Below, in pieces: positions 45,258 through 53,391 of a DNA stretch of 64,000 nt. Position 1 is the stretch's first letter, and each line of letters starts with the position of its first letter. The DNA lies in NCBI GenBank assembly GCA_900550365.1, contig URRR01000013.1, forward strand, positions 1 through 64,000, given 5' to 3'. A program made the position numbers and the translations under genes. The DNA is from an uncultured Prevotella sp. Its GTDB lineage: Bacteria; Bacteroidota; Bacteroidia; Bacteroidales; Bacteroidaceae. A model generated the notes under the pieces. It searched no databases. It was not told the origin of the DNA and saw only the letters and a list, made by a program, of their open reading frames with translations.

Positions 45258-46508
45258 ATGAAGTTTGACGACATATTTAAAAAGGTAAAGCAGGCAGGTC
45301 GCTCGCTCGCCCTCGTGTCAGACGAGGCCAGAAACGGTGTGCTTCTGGCCGTAGCCGATGCCATTGAGGCACGCAAGGACGAGCTGTTGGCGGCCAACGC
45401 CGCTGACCTTGAGCGCATGGAGCGCACCAATCCGCTGTATGACAGGCTCCAGCTTACCCCCGGCCGCCTTGACGACATAGCCCGGGACATGCGCCATGTG
45501 GCAGGTCTGCCGTCGCCGCTCGGCATCATATCAAAGGCGAGAACGCTCGACAACGGCCTGCGTCTGCACCGTGTCAGCGTGCCGTTCGGCGTCATCGGCG
45601 TGATATATGAGGCCCGGCCGAACGTCAGTTTTGACGTATTCTCACTCTGTTTCAAGTCCGGTAACGCCTGCATTCTTAAGGGAGGGCACGATGCCGACAG
45701 CTCAAACCGCGCCATAGTGAGCCTTATCCACGACGTGATAGAGCGCTGCGGCGTGTGCGGCACGTCAGTTGTTGAGCTGTTGCCGGCCACGCATGAGGCC
45801 ACGGCGGAGCTTCTCTCGGCCGTAGGTTACGTTGATCTGTGCATCCCGAGAGGCGGAAAGAACCTGATAAACTTCGTCCGTGACACGGCGAAAGTGCCCG
45901 TGATAGAGACCGGTGCAGGCGTTGTGAACACGTATTTTGACGAGTTTGGCGACGCGGAGATGGGCAGCCGTATCATCAACAACGCCAAGACGCGGCGCGT
46001 AAGCGTATGCAACGCCCTCGACTGTCTTGTCATTCACAAGTCAAGACTTGCCGACCTGGCGGCCTTGTGCGCCCCCCTGGAGCAGAGTAATGTCGTCATT
46101 TACGCTGACGAAGATGCCTACGCGGCGTTGGACGGTCATTACCGGGCCGGCCTGCTGCGGCATGCCACAGCCGAAAGTTACGGCACTGAGTTTATGGATT
46201 ACGCCATGGCGGTGAAGACTGTGCCGTCAATGGATGAGGCTTTAGAGCACATCGCCCGCTTCGGTTCGGGTCACAGCGAGTGCATAATAACGCAGAACGA
46301 GGAGCGTGCGCGCGCCTTCCAGGCAGCGGTAGACGCCGCCTGCGTGTACTGGAACGCGCCGACGAGCTTCACGGACGGCGCCCAGTTCGGCCTCGGAGCA
46401 GAGATAGGAATAAGCACGCAGAAGCTTGGGCCGCGCGGCCCGATGGGTCTTGAGGAGATTACCACATACAAATGGATAATCGAAGGAGAAGGCCAGATAA
46501 GGAAATAA
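45258..46508 (+). CDS. proA: Gamma-glutamyl phosphate reductase
   Basis: The 416-residue enzyme reduces gamma-glutamyl phosphate to the semialdehyde. It has the aldehyde-dehydrogenase-like NADPH domain (VPFGVIGVIYEARPNVSFDV, KSGNACILKGGHDADSSN), the catalytic cysteine in RRVSVCNALDCLVIH, and the C-terminal EERARAFQAAVDAACVYWNA and FGLGAEIGISTQKLGPRGPM. Length and motifs are normal for ProA. It lies directly after proB in the same operon. Confidence 0.95.
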   Translation: MKFDDIFKKVKQAGRSLALVSDEARNGVLLAVADAIEARKDELLAANAADLERMERTNPLYDRLQLTPGRLDDIARDMRHVAGLPSPLGIISKARTLDNGLRLHRVSVPFGVIGVIYEARPNVSFDVFSLCFKSGNACILKGGHDADSSNRAIVSLIHDVIERCGVCGTSVVELLPATHEATAELLSAVGYVDLCIPRGGKNLINFVRDTAKVPVIETGAGVVNTYFDEFGDAEMGSRIINNAKTRRVSVCNALDCLVIHKSRLADLAALCAPLEQSNVVIYADEDAYAALDGHYRAGLLRHATAESYGTEFMDYAMAVKTVPSMDEALEHIARFGSGHSECIITQNEERARAFQAAVDAACVYWNAPTSFTDGAQFGLGAEIGISTQKLGPRGPMGLEEITTYKWIIEGEGQIRK

Positions 46509-46533
46509 ACATAAATATAATAAGCAAAACATA

Positions 46534-47496
46534 ATGAGAACATTCATCAACGTAGACGACATCGGCGACCTGAAACAGGCTTTGGCCGAGGCGGCGGAGA
46601 TAAAGCAAGACCGCTACAAGTACCAGGAGCTGGGCAAGAACAAGACTCTGCTCATGATATTCTTCAACAACAGCCTGCGCACACGCCTCAGCACGCAGAA
46701 GGCTGCGATGAATCTTGGCATGAACGTGATTGTGCTTGACGTGAACGCCGGCGCATGGAAGCTGGAGACCGAGCGTGGAGTGATAATGGACGGAGACAAG
46801 AGTGAGCATCTGCTTGAGGCCATCCCGGTGATGGGATGCTACTGTGACATGATAGGAGTGCGCTCGTTTGCCGGACTGACTGACCGTGAGTATGACTATG
46901 CGGAGACGGTGCTCAAGCAGTTTATCGAGTACAGCGGACGCCCCGTTTTCGCAATGGAGACGGCCACGGTGCATCCTTTGCAGGCATTTGCCGACCTGAT
47001 AACGATAGAGGAACACAAGACTAAGGTGCGCCCGAAGGTCGTGCTTACGTGGGCTCCCCACTGCCGTGCGCTGCCCCAGGCCGTGCCCAACTCGTTCGCG
47101 CAGTGGATGAACGCCGCTGACGTTGACCTCGTTATAACTCATCCTGAGGGCTATGAGCTTGACCCGAAGTTCACAGGCAACGCCCGCATTGAGTACGACC
47201 AGATGAAGGCTCTTGAAGGAGCTGACTTCGTTTACGCCAAGAACTGGAGCTGTCCGGGCGTTACCAATCCCGCCGACTACGGTAAGATAATAAGCAAAGA
47301 CATGTCGTGGACAATCGACGAGGCCCACATGGCGGTGACCGATAACGGCAAGTTCATGCACTGTCTGCCAGTTCGCCGCGGCCTTATCGTAACCGATGAC
47401 GTGATAGAAAGCCCCAATTCACTCGTCATACCCGAGGCTGCCAACCGCGAGATTTCAGCCGAAGTGGTAATCAAGAGAATGCTTGAAAGCCTCTGA
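46534..47496 (+). CDS. argF': N-succinylornithine (N-acylornithine) carbamoyltransferase
   Basis: The 320-residue protein is an aspartate/ornithine carbamoyltransferase homologue of the Bacteroidetes N-acyl type. In place of the usual STRTR loop it has FFNNSLRTRLSTQ. It also shows LEAIPVMGCYCDMIGVRSF, ATVHPLQAFADLITI, TWAPHCRALPQAVPNSF and MHCLPVRRGLIVTDDV. The B. fragilis enzyme of this family uses N-succinylornithine, and a proline in the EAIPV region is the residue I recall as separating succinyl from acetyl specificity; that residue is present. It makes N-acyl-citrulline for arginine synthesis and sits with proBA, linking proline and arginine supply. Confidence 0.9.
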   Translation: MRTFINVDDIGDLKQALAEAAEIKQDRYKYQELGKNKTLLMIFFNNSLRTRLSTQKAAMNLGMNVIVLDVNAGAWKLETERGVIMDGDKSEHLLEAIPVMGCYCDMIGVRSFAGLTDREYDYAETVLKQFIEYSGRPVFAMETATVHPLQAFADLITIEEHKTKVRPKVVLTWAPHCRALPQAVPNSFAQWMNAADVDLVITHPEGYELDPKFTGNARIEYDQMKALEGADFVYAKNWSCPGVTNPADYGKIISKDMSWTIDEAHMAVTDNGKFMHCLPVRRGLIVTDDVIESPNSLVIPEAANREISAEVVIKRMLESL

Positions 47497-47562
47497 TCGT
47501 TTGACAGACAAGATACGAGCAGACGGCAGACGAGGAGAGTTGTTTCTTAATTGTCAAAGCGT

Positions 47563-47646
47563 AAGGTGGCCTTTTGCATTCCAAAAGGCCACCTTTTGGC
47601 TTATCAAAGGCCGTCTTTTGCACGCTAAAAGACGGCCTTTTGTAAA
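47563..47646. repeat. Family A hairpin block A7
   Basis: Four alternating units: AAGGTGGCCTTTTGC, AAAAGGCCACCTTTT, AAAGGCCGTCTTTTGC and AAAAGACGGCCTTTTG. A diverged tail (TTGAAAGTCAGACAGATAC) follows. The gap 47497-47913 otherwise contains only a -7 element TATGTTTG at 47830-47837 for the next gene. Confidence 0.75.
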
Positions 47647-47913
47647 GCGTTGAAAGTCAGACAGATACGCGGGCGGTTACGGCCGCCGGATTAACGGGGC
47701 GTAACATGCCTGCCGTAAAGACGCTGCAGAGCGCGGCGGAAGGGCGGAAATAACTATTAAATAACCTGCTGAAATTGTGAATAATCAATGAATTTCCTTA
47801 AAATCATGGCGTTTGTCGTTTTTTTTACGTATGTTTGCAGAATAATGAAAAGTCGGCCGTGCCTGGCCGGCAGTTGTTAATTATAAATAAGGATAAACAT
47901 TAAAGAAAAGATT

Positions 47914-48633
47914 ATGAACGAAGACAGATTGTATAGTCTCATACGTGAGAAAGAACAAATGGCATCGGTTGCCTTTCCCGCACTCATGCGGAAGGTGTAC
48001 GTCTGGATGACTCTGGCGCTGGTGATAACCGGTATTACTGCATATGGAGTGGCCAACAGCCCCGGCATCTTGACCGCAATATTTACCAACCGACTGCTTT
48101 TCTGGGGGCTTATCATAGCTGAGTTTGCCCTTGTATGGTATGTTTCGGCACGCATAATGCGCCTTTCGCTCGTGTCGGCAACAATGCTTTTCGTGCTGTA
48201 TTCGGTACTAAACGGCGTTACGCTGTCGTCGATATTCGTCATTTACACGATGACTTCGATAGCGAGCGTGTTCTTCATAACGGCCGGAACGTTTGCCGCC
48301 ATGTCGCTTGTGGGCTATTTTACGAAGACAGATTTGTCCCCGATGGGCCGTGTTCTGTTCATGCTGCTCATCGGACTGATTATCGCCACGCTCGTAAACG
48401 TGTTCCTGCTTAAGGACACGGGCTTCGGGCTCATCCTCAGTTACGTTGGCGTGCTTATCTTCGTAGGCCTCACGGCGTATGACACTCAGAAGATAAAACA
48501 GATGCTTGTTCAGGCCGATGACGTTACTGAAGAAGCCCAGAAGATAGCCTTGCTCGGCTCACTTACACTTTATCTTGACTTTATCAACCTCTTCCTTTAT
48601 CTGCTCCGCATCTTCGGAGGAAATAGGGAATGA
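47914..48633 (+). CDS. Bax inhibitor-1/YccA family membrane protein
   Basis: The 239-residue protein has seven predicted membrane segments, starting at VYVWMTLALVITGITAYGVA and including LLFWGLIIAEFALVWYV, LVSATMLFVLYSVLNGV, VFFITAGTFAAMSLVGYF, LFMLLIGLIIATLVNVFL and LILSYVGVLIFVGLTAYDTQ. The signature LTAYDTQKIKQM near the C-terminus is characteristic of BI-1 proteins, which act as pH-gated calcium or proton leak channels in characterised bacterial members. It stands alone, between the proB operon and argR. A family C repeat begins at its stop. Confidence 0.9.
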   Translation: MNEDRLYSLIREKEQMASVAFPALMRKVYVWMTLALVITGITAYGVANSPGILTAIFTNRLLFWGLIIAEFALVWYVSARIMRLSLVSATMLFVLYSVLNGVTLSSIFVIYTMTSIASVFFITAGTFAAMSLVGYFTKTDLSPMGRVLFMLLIGLIIATLVNVFLLKDTGFGLILSYVGVLIFVGLTAYDTQKIKQMLVQADDVTEEAQKIALLGSLTLYLDFINLFLYLLRIFGGNRE

Positions 48634-48885
48634 AAGTTTTTAGTAGTAAAGGAGTAAGTAGTAAAGTAGTAAATTCATTTTAGGAGTTAAGGAGTTAGAA
48701 GGAGTAAAGGAGTAGAATCTTTATCAGGAGTTAAGGAGTTAGAAGGAGTAAAGGAGTTAAGACATATGCCTTTGTATTTTATTTTGGCAATAATTATACG
48801 CCAAATACCAACCAAAGCATATGTCTTAACTCCTTTACTCCTTCTAACTCCTTAACTCCTGACGATTATTTACTCCTAAATATAT
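48634..48885. repeat. Family C repeat C1 with 46-base perfect inverted repeat
   Basis: Starting right after the BI-1 stop codon, units of GTAGTAAAGGAGTAAGTAG and GGAGTTAAGGAGTTAGAAGG run to about 48770. Positions 48724-48769 and 48817-48862 are perfect reverse complements of 46 bases around a 47-base spacer, and the match extends inward with one bulge. The 48634-48965 gap contains no gene; the argR promoter lies at its end. Confidence 0.85.
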
Positions 48886-48907
48886 ATACATTTTTATGCA
48901 AAAAAGT

Positions 48908-48938
48908 TTGTTATTTTGGATAAATATTCATATTTTTG
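48908..48938 (+). promoter_or_regulatory. argR promoter with possible ARG-box half site
   Basis: TTG at 48908-48910, 20 bases, then TATTTTTG at 48931-48938: a perfect consensus. The spacer contains GATAAATATTCATA, whose right half matches the ATTCA arm of the known ARG box, suggesting autoregulation. The left half is diverged. Confidence 0.6.
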
Positions 48939-48965
48939 CATCCGTAACTGCATAAATATACATAA

Positions 48966-49442
48966 ATGAAATCAAAGAACAGCCGGCTACAGACGTTGCG
49001 AATGCTCATTTCAAGTCAGGAACTGTGCTGCCAGGAAGACGTGCTCAAGGCTCTTGCAAAGGAGGGATACACCGTAACCCAGGCAACTCTGAGCCGCGAC
49101 ATGAAGCAGCTTAAGGTGGCCAAGGCTACCAGTCTGGGCGGCAAATACTTCTACGTGCTGCCCAACGAGACGATGTACAAGCGCGTAAGCAGTCCCAAGA
49201 GCGCCGCCGAGATGCTGCTGACGTCAGGCTTCGTGTCGGTCAACTTCTCCGGCAATATGGGTGTTATCAGAACTCGTCCCGGCTACGCCAGCAGCCTGGC
49301 TTACAACATTGACAACGGCGGACTGTCGCTCATCCTCGGCACGATAGCCGGCGACGACACGATATTCATTGTCGTCAAGGAGGGCGTGAGGCATGCCGAC
49401 GTCATCGAAGAACTGAAAAACGTCATACCAGACATTAAGTAA
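48966..49442 (+). CDS. argR: Arginine repressor
   Basis: The 158-residue regulator has an N-terminal winged helix (LRMLISSQELCCQEDVLKAL, VTQATLSRDMKQLKVAK) and a C-terminal arginine-binding hexamer domain (LAYNIDNGGLSLILGTIAGDDTIFIVVKEG). Both match ArgR. It heads the argR-GNAT-argG group and very likely represses the arg genes nearby in the presence of arginine. The gap to the GNAT gene is 50 bases. Confidence 0.95.
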   Translation: MKSKNSRLQTLRMLISSQELCCQEDVLKALAKEGYTVTQATLSRDMKQLKVAKATSLGGKYFYVLPNETMYKRVSSPKSAAEMLLTSGFVSVNFSGNMGVIRTRPGYASSLAYNIDNGGLSLILGTIAGDDTIFIVVKEGVRHADVIEELKNVIPDIK

Positions 49443-49492
49443 AAGCAACGAAAAGTAAAAGGTATATAGTATCTTTTGACTACTGAAAGAAT

Positions 49493-50095
49493 ATGGAAGA
49501 GATAGAAGTCTTGGTGGCCGACGCCTCACACGAGAAGTACGTCGACACCATTCTTGAGACTATGGCGGCCGCCGCTAAGGTGCGCGGAACGGGCATCGCC
49601 AAGCGAACACATGAATACCTGGCTACCAAAATGCGTGAGACGAAGGCCGTGATAGCACTTGCCGGCGAACGCTTTGCCGGCTTCAGCTACATTGAGACGT
49701 GGGGGAACAAGCAGTATGTCACAACATCCGGACTTATCGTTCACCCGGATTTCCGCGGTCTCGGCGTGTCAAAGCGCATAAAGGACACCACGTTCACCCT
49801 TGCCCGTACACGCTGGCCAAAGGCAAAGATATTCAGTCTTACCAGCGGTTCGGCCGTGATGAAGATGAACACACAGCTGGGTTACCTGCCCGTTACGTTT
49901 GCCGATTTGACCGATGACGAGGCCTTCTGGCGCGGCTGTGAGGGCTGCATCAACGTTGATGTGCTGAAACGTACGGGACGGAAGTACTGCATCTGCACGG
50001 GCATGCTGTACGACCCGGCCGAGCACGAGGGCGAGCCTGTACCGATAAAGTTGCCCGACGAGGTGCTGGAAAGAATTGGAGTGGGGAAGAAGTAG
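49493..50095 (+). CDS. GNAT acyltransferase, probable N-acylglutamate synthase of arginine synthesis
   Basis: The 200-residue GNAT protein has the acyl-CoA-binding core TTSGLIVHPDFRGLGVSKRIKD and the downstream LTSGSAVMKMNTQLGYLPV. The C-terminal part has ACKYCICTGMLYDP-like residues (RKYCICTGMLYDPAE), as in a Bacteroidetes subgroup always found between argR and argG. No classical argA or argJ is seen in the window. From memory, genetics in Bacteroides thetaiotaomicron assigned a gene in this position to N-acylglutamate synthesis. Together with the succinyl-type ArgF', N-succinylglutamate is the likely product. The assignment here is by family and context. Confidence 0.75.
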   Translation: MEEIEVLVADASHEKYVDTILETMAAAAKVRGTGIAKRTHEYLATKMRETKAVIALAGERFAGFSYIETWGNKQYVTTSGLIVHPDFRGLGVSKRIKDTTFTLARTRWPKAKIFSLTSGSAVMKMNTQLGYLPVTFADLTDDEAFWRGCEGCINVDVLKRTGRKYCICTGMLYDPAEHEGEPVPIKLPDEVLERIGVGKK

Positions 50096-50145
50096 TAAGG
50101 AGAAAGTAGTAGAGTAGTAAGGAGTAAGTAGTAGGGAAGAAAGTG
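50094..50145. repeat. Family C repeat C2 (single arm)
   Basis: TAGTAAGGAGAAAGTAGTAG and further GAGTAGTAAGGAGTAAGTAG units begin within the stop codon of the GNAT gene and end about 30 bases before argG. No opposing arm is present. Confidence 0.7.
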
Positions 50146-50177
50146 ATATCCCGGTAAAAACATAAAACCAAACGATT

Positions 50178-51383
50178 ATGTCAGACAAAAAGAAAGTGGT
50201 GGTAGCCTTCTCCGGAGGGCTTGACACGTCTTACACGGTGATGAAACTGTCGCACGACATGGGCTATGAGGTCTATGCCGCTTGCGCAAATACCGGCGGA
50301 TTCAGCCCTGAGCAGCTGAAGAAAAACGAGGAGAACGCCTACAAGCTGGGCGCGAAAGAGTACGTGACACTCGACGTAACGCATGAATATTACGAGAAAA
50401 GCCTGAAATACATGATATTCGGTAACGTGCTCCGCAACAACTGTTACCCCATATCCGTGTCATCGGAACGTATCTTCCAGGCCATTGCCATTGCCCGCTA
50501 TGCCAAGCAGATTGGCGCTGACGCCATAGCTCACGGCTCTACCGGCGCTGGCAACGACCAGATACGCTTCGACATGACGTTCCTCGTTATGGCGCCTGGG
50601 GTGGAGATTATCACGCTGACACGTGACAAGGCGCTGTCGCGGAAGGAAGAGGTTGACTATCTGAACGCCCACGGTTTTACAGCCGACTTTGCCAAACTGA
50701 AGTACAGTTACAACGTAGGCATCTGGGGAACGAGCATCTGCGGCGGCGAGCTTCTTGACTCGGCGCAGGGCCTTCCGGAAGAAGCTTACCTCAAGCACGT
50801 GACCTGTCAGGACGAGAGCGAGCTGCGCATAGAGTTCAGCAAGGGAGAGATCGTGGCCGTGAACGGCGAGAAATACGACGATAAAGTTAAGGCAATACAG
50901 AAGATTGAGGAGCTTGGAGCAGCTTACGGCATAGGCCGCGACTGCAACGTGGGCGACACCATAATAGGTATAAAGGGCCGTGTGGGCTTTGAGGCGGCGG
51001 CTCCCAAGCTGATTATCGAGGCTCACCGCATGCTTGAGAAGTACACTCTGAGCAAGTGGCAGCAGTACTGGAAGGACCAGGTAGCTAACTGGTACGGCAT
51101 GTTCCTGCACGAAAGTCAGTACCTGGAGCCCGTCATGCCCGACATCGAAGCCATGCTCACGAGCAGCCAGCGCAACGTAAACGGCACGGCGATACTGAAG
51201 CTTCGCCCTCTCGGATTTGAGTGCGTGGGAGTTGATTCGCCTGATGATCTGCTGAAATCAAAGCTCGGCGAGTACGGAGAGATGCAGCACGGCTGGACCG
51301 CCGAGGAGGCGAAAGGCTTCATCAAGGTGCTCAGCACGCCTCTGCGTGTGTACTACGGAATACACGAAGACGAGGAGAGATAA
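50178..51383 (+). CDS. argG: Argininosuccinate synthase
   Basis: The 401-residue enzyme joins citrulline and aspartate using ATP. It opens with the PP-loop VVVAFSGGLDTSYTVMKL. AHGSTGAGNDQIRFDMTF and GIWGTSICGGELLDSAQGL follow, and VGFEAAAPKLIIEAHRMLE lies in the C-terminal half. The sequence is closer to the Bacteroidetes ArgG branch than to the E. coli enzyme, judged by the opening TGGFSPEQLKK. It is part of the argR-GNAT-argG run. Confidence 0.92.
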   Translation: MSDKKKVVVAFSGGLDTSYTVMKLSHDMGYEVYAACANTGGFSPEQLKKNEENAYKLGAKEYVTLDVTHEYYEKSLKYMIFGNVLRNNCYPISVSSERIFQAIAIARYAKQIGADAIAHGSTGAGNDQIRFDMTFLVMAPGVEIITLTRDKALSRKEEVDYLNAHGFTADFAKLKYSYNVGIWGTSICGGELLDSAQGLPEEAYLKHVTCQDESELRIEFSKGEIVAVNGEKYDDKVKAIQKIEELGAAYGIGRDCNVGDTIIGIKGRVGFEAAAPKLIIEAHRMLEKYTLSKWQQYWKDQVANWYGMFLHESQYLEPVMPDIEAMLTSSQRNVNGTAILKLRPLGFECVGVDSPDDLLKSKLGEYGEMQHGWTAEEAKGFIKVLSTPLRVYYGIHEDEER

Positions 51384-51428
51384 GCACGAAAATCATCATG
51401 CGGCGCAAGGGCGGAAAAGAGGCGTGTC

Positions 51429-51514
51429 GCAAAAGGCCGTCTTTCGCCTTGCAAAAGGCCACCTTTCATGCGCTAAAAGACGGTCTTTTACATTGCAAAA
51501 GACCGTCTTTTGCA
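51429..51514. repeat. Family A hairpin block A8
   Basis: Units AAAAGGCCGTCTTTC, AAAAGGCCACCTTTC, AAAAGACGGTCTTTT and AAAAGACCGTCTTTTGC alternate between argG and the PspC gene. No clear tail motif. Confidence 0.7.
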
Positions 51515-51594
51515 AAGCGGCCGGTTCAGTGCCGCCTTGCCGGTGACTGTAAGGCCTCTTGCCGACCGTTGTCAAACCATTGAAAAACAATAAT

Positions 51595-51780
51595 ATGAGA
51601 AGATTTTACCGTTCGTCAAAAGACAGGATTTTAGGCGGTGTATGTGGCGGCATTGCCGAGTATTTCGATATTGACCCGCTGCTCGTGCGTCTTATTTTCG
51701 CCATACTCTTTTTTGGTTACGGTACAGGTCTGCTGGCCTATCTGCTGATTTGGATACTGGCGCCGAAGAGCGGTTATTAA
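51595..51780 (+). CDS. PspC domain protein
   Basis: The 61-residue protein starts at ATG 51595 (MRRFYRSSKDRILGGVCGGI); an upstream in-frame TTG at 51559 is unlikely. It has the PspC signature LGGVCGGIAEYFDIDPLLVRL followed by one membrane segment (LIFAILFFGYGTGLLAYLLIWIL, in two parts). Stand-alone PspC proteins are inner-membrane stress proteins of uncertain role. It lies between argG and argC, without any evident tie to arginine synthesis. Confidence 0.9.
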   Translation: MRRFYRSSKDRILGGVCGGIAEYFDIDPLLVRLIFAILFFGYGTGLLAYLLIWILAPKSGY

Positions 51781-51826
51781 TCTGGAGAAAACGAGAAAGG
51801 AGAAAAAGTATTAGCATTTAAGACAC

Positions 51827-52792
51827 ATGAGAATAGGAATACTTGGCGGAGCGGGCTACACCGGCGGTGAGCTTCTCCGCATATTGCTTAACCACCCGCA
51901 GGCGGAGATTGTATTCGTGAACAGCGAGAGCAACGCCGGCAACCCCGTAACTGACGTTCATGAGGGGCTTTACGGCGAGACAGACCTCAGGTTTACCGAC
52001 GCGATGCCATTCTCTGAGGTTGACGTTCTGTTCTTCTGCTTCGGCCACGGAAAGAGCGCGCAGTTCCTCAAAGAGCACGATGTGCCCGCCGATGTGCGCA
52101 TCATTGACCTGGCGCAAGACTTCCGTCTGGCCGCCGAAGGCAACGACTTCGTTTACGGTCTGCCCGAAATCAACCGCAGCCGCATAGCTTCGGCGCGCCA
52201 TGTGGCCAATCCCGGATGTTTTGCAACGTGCATACAGCTTGGTCTTTTGCCTGCAGCGAAGATGGGACTGATAACCCGTGACGTTTCAGTGAATGCCATA
52301 ACGGGCAGCACCGGAGCAGGACAGAAGCCCGGAGCGACGACACATTTCAGTTGGAGAACCGACAACCTGAGCATATACAAGCCTTTCACCCACCAGCATG
52401 TGCCAGAAATCAGGCAGAGCCTGGCGCAGGTTCAGGGCACGCTTGATGCCGAGATAGACTTCATTCCCTACCGTGGCAACTTCGCCCGCGGCATCTTCGC
52501 CACCGAGGTTGTACGCACAGAAGCACCCATAGAGGATATAATCGAGGGCTACAAAGCCTTCTACAAGGACGAGCCTTTCACCCACTACGTTGACAAGCCG
52601 CTCGACATGAAGCAGGTGGTAAACACCAACAAGTGTCTCGTTCACTGTGAGAAGTACGGCGACAAGCTGCTCATCACATCCTGCATTGACAACCTTCTGA
52701 AGGGTGCTGTAGGGCAGGCTGTGCAGAACATGAACATCATGTTCGGAATTAACGAACGCGAAGGGCTTAGGCTGAAGCCGTCAGCCTTCTAA
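51827..52792 (+). CDS. argC: N-acyl-gamma-glutamyl-phosphate reductase
   Basis: The 321-residue enzyme reduces N-acylglutamyl phosphate to the semialdehyde. It begins with the Rossmann motif GILGGAGYTGGELLRIL. The catalytic cysteine is in VANPGCFATCIQLGL, and STGAGQKPGATTHFSWR and FTHQHVPEIRQSL carry conserved substrate-site residues. Length and motifs are normal. A family B repeat starts at its stop codon. Confidence 0.95.
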   Translation: MRIGILGGAGYTGGELLRILLNHPQAEIVFVNSESNAGNPVTDVHEGLYGETDLRFTDAMPFSEVDVLFFCFGHGKSAQFLKEHDVPADVRIIDLAQDFRLAAEGNDFVYGLPEINRSRIASARHVANPGCFATCIQLGLLPAAKMGLITRDVSVNAITGSTGAGQKPGATTHFSWRTDNLSIYKPFTHQHVPEIRQSLAQVQGTLDAEIDFIPYRGNFARGIFATEVVRTEAPIEDIIEGYKAFYKDEPFTHYVDKPLDMKQVVNTNKCLVHCEKYGDKLLITSCIDNLLKGAVGQAVQNMNIMFGINEREGLRLKPSAF

Positions 52793-52829
52793 GTGAAAGA
52801 CTAAAAGTGAAGAGTGAAGAATCCAAATG
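52791..52829. repeat. Family B repeat B4
   Basis: The repeat starts at the last two bases of the argC stop codon: AAGTGAAAGACTAAAAGTGAAG, ending with the core GAAGAATCCAAATG. It sits just before the four-helix-bundle gene, with family B units of opposite orientation after that gene. Confidence 0.7.
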
Positions 52830-52836
52830 CTGAGTT

Positions 52837-53217
52837 ATGAAAGACGATAACACATTTAACCGTGAAGATTCTCCGTTGCATCGTAAGAGCTACGAATTTG
52901 CAATCAGGATAGTCAATATGGTGAAATACGTCAAGTGTTCGGCTAAGGAGTATGCGCTTACTAATCAGGTGTTACGGTCTGGCACGGCCGTCGGGGCATT
53001 GGTACGTGAGGCTGAATTTGCGCAGAGCCGTCCTGATTTCATCAACAAATTGTCTGTTGCATTGAAAGAATGTAACGAGACTCATTATTGGCTTAACATT
53101 TTAAAAGATACCGAATTTATTGGCGAAAGAGAAGCACAAAGTATAATAACAGACTGTCGCGAGCTTTTGGCTATACTTATAGCTTCAGTCAAAACCGCAA
53201 AACAACGGAATGATTAA
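52837..53217 (+). CDS. Four-helix-bundle (S23/IVP-like) protein
   Basis: The 126-residue protein matches the TIGR02436-type family, first known from intervening sequences of 23S rRNA genes: HRKSYEFAIRIVNMVKYVK, YALTNQVLRSGTAVGALVREAEFAQS, FINKLSVALKECNETHYWLNIL, and a last helix, SIITDCRELLAILIASVKTAKQ. The family folds as a pentameric four-helix bundle; its role outside rRNA is unclear. Here it interrupts the argC-argD pair and is flanked by family B repeats on both sides, hinting at insertion as a cassette. Its codon and base use is more A+T-rich than in argC and argD. Confidence 0.88.
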   Translation: MKDDNTFNREDSPLHRKSYEFAIRIVNMVKYVKCSAKEYALTNQVLRSGTAVGALVREAEFAQSRPDFINKLSVALKECNETHYWLNILKDTEFIGEREAQSIITDCRELLAILIASVKTAKQRND

Positions 53218-53221
53218 ACAA

Positions 53222-53381
53222 CTAAGTGTAAGGCGAATAGTGAAAACCGTGTAAGCAAATGGATTTTTCACTCTTCACTTTTCACTTTAAGCATAGGAAT
53301 AATTAATAATTAAGTGTAAGGCGAATAGTGAAAATTAACGAGACAAATGGATTTTTCACTTTTCACTCTTCACTTTTAACT
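53222..53381. repeat. Family B repeats B5, duplicated hairpin units
   Basis: Two direct copies, 53222-53289 and 53310-53381, each run from AAGTGTAAGGCGAATAGTG to CAAATGGATTTTTCAC plus TTCACT repeats. Each is an imperfect hairpin in itself. The core CAAATGGATTTTTCACT is the reverse complement of the core of B1-B4. Confidence 0.8.
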
Positions 53382-53391
53382 TAAGAATATT

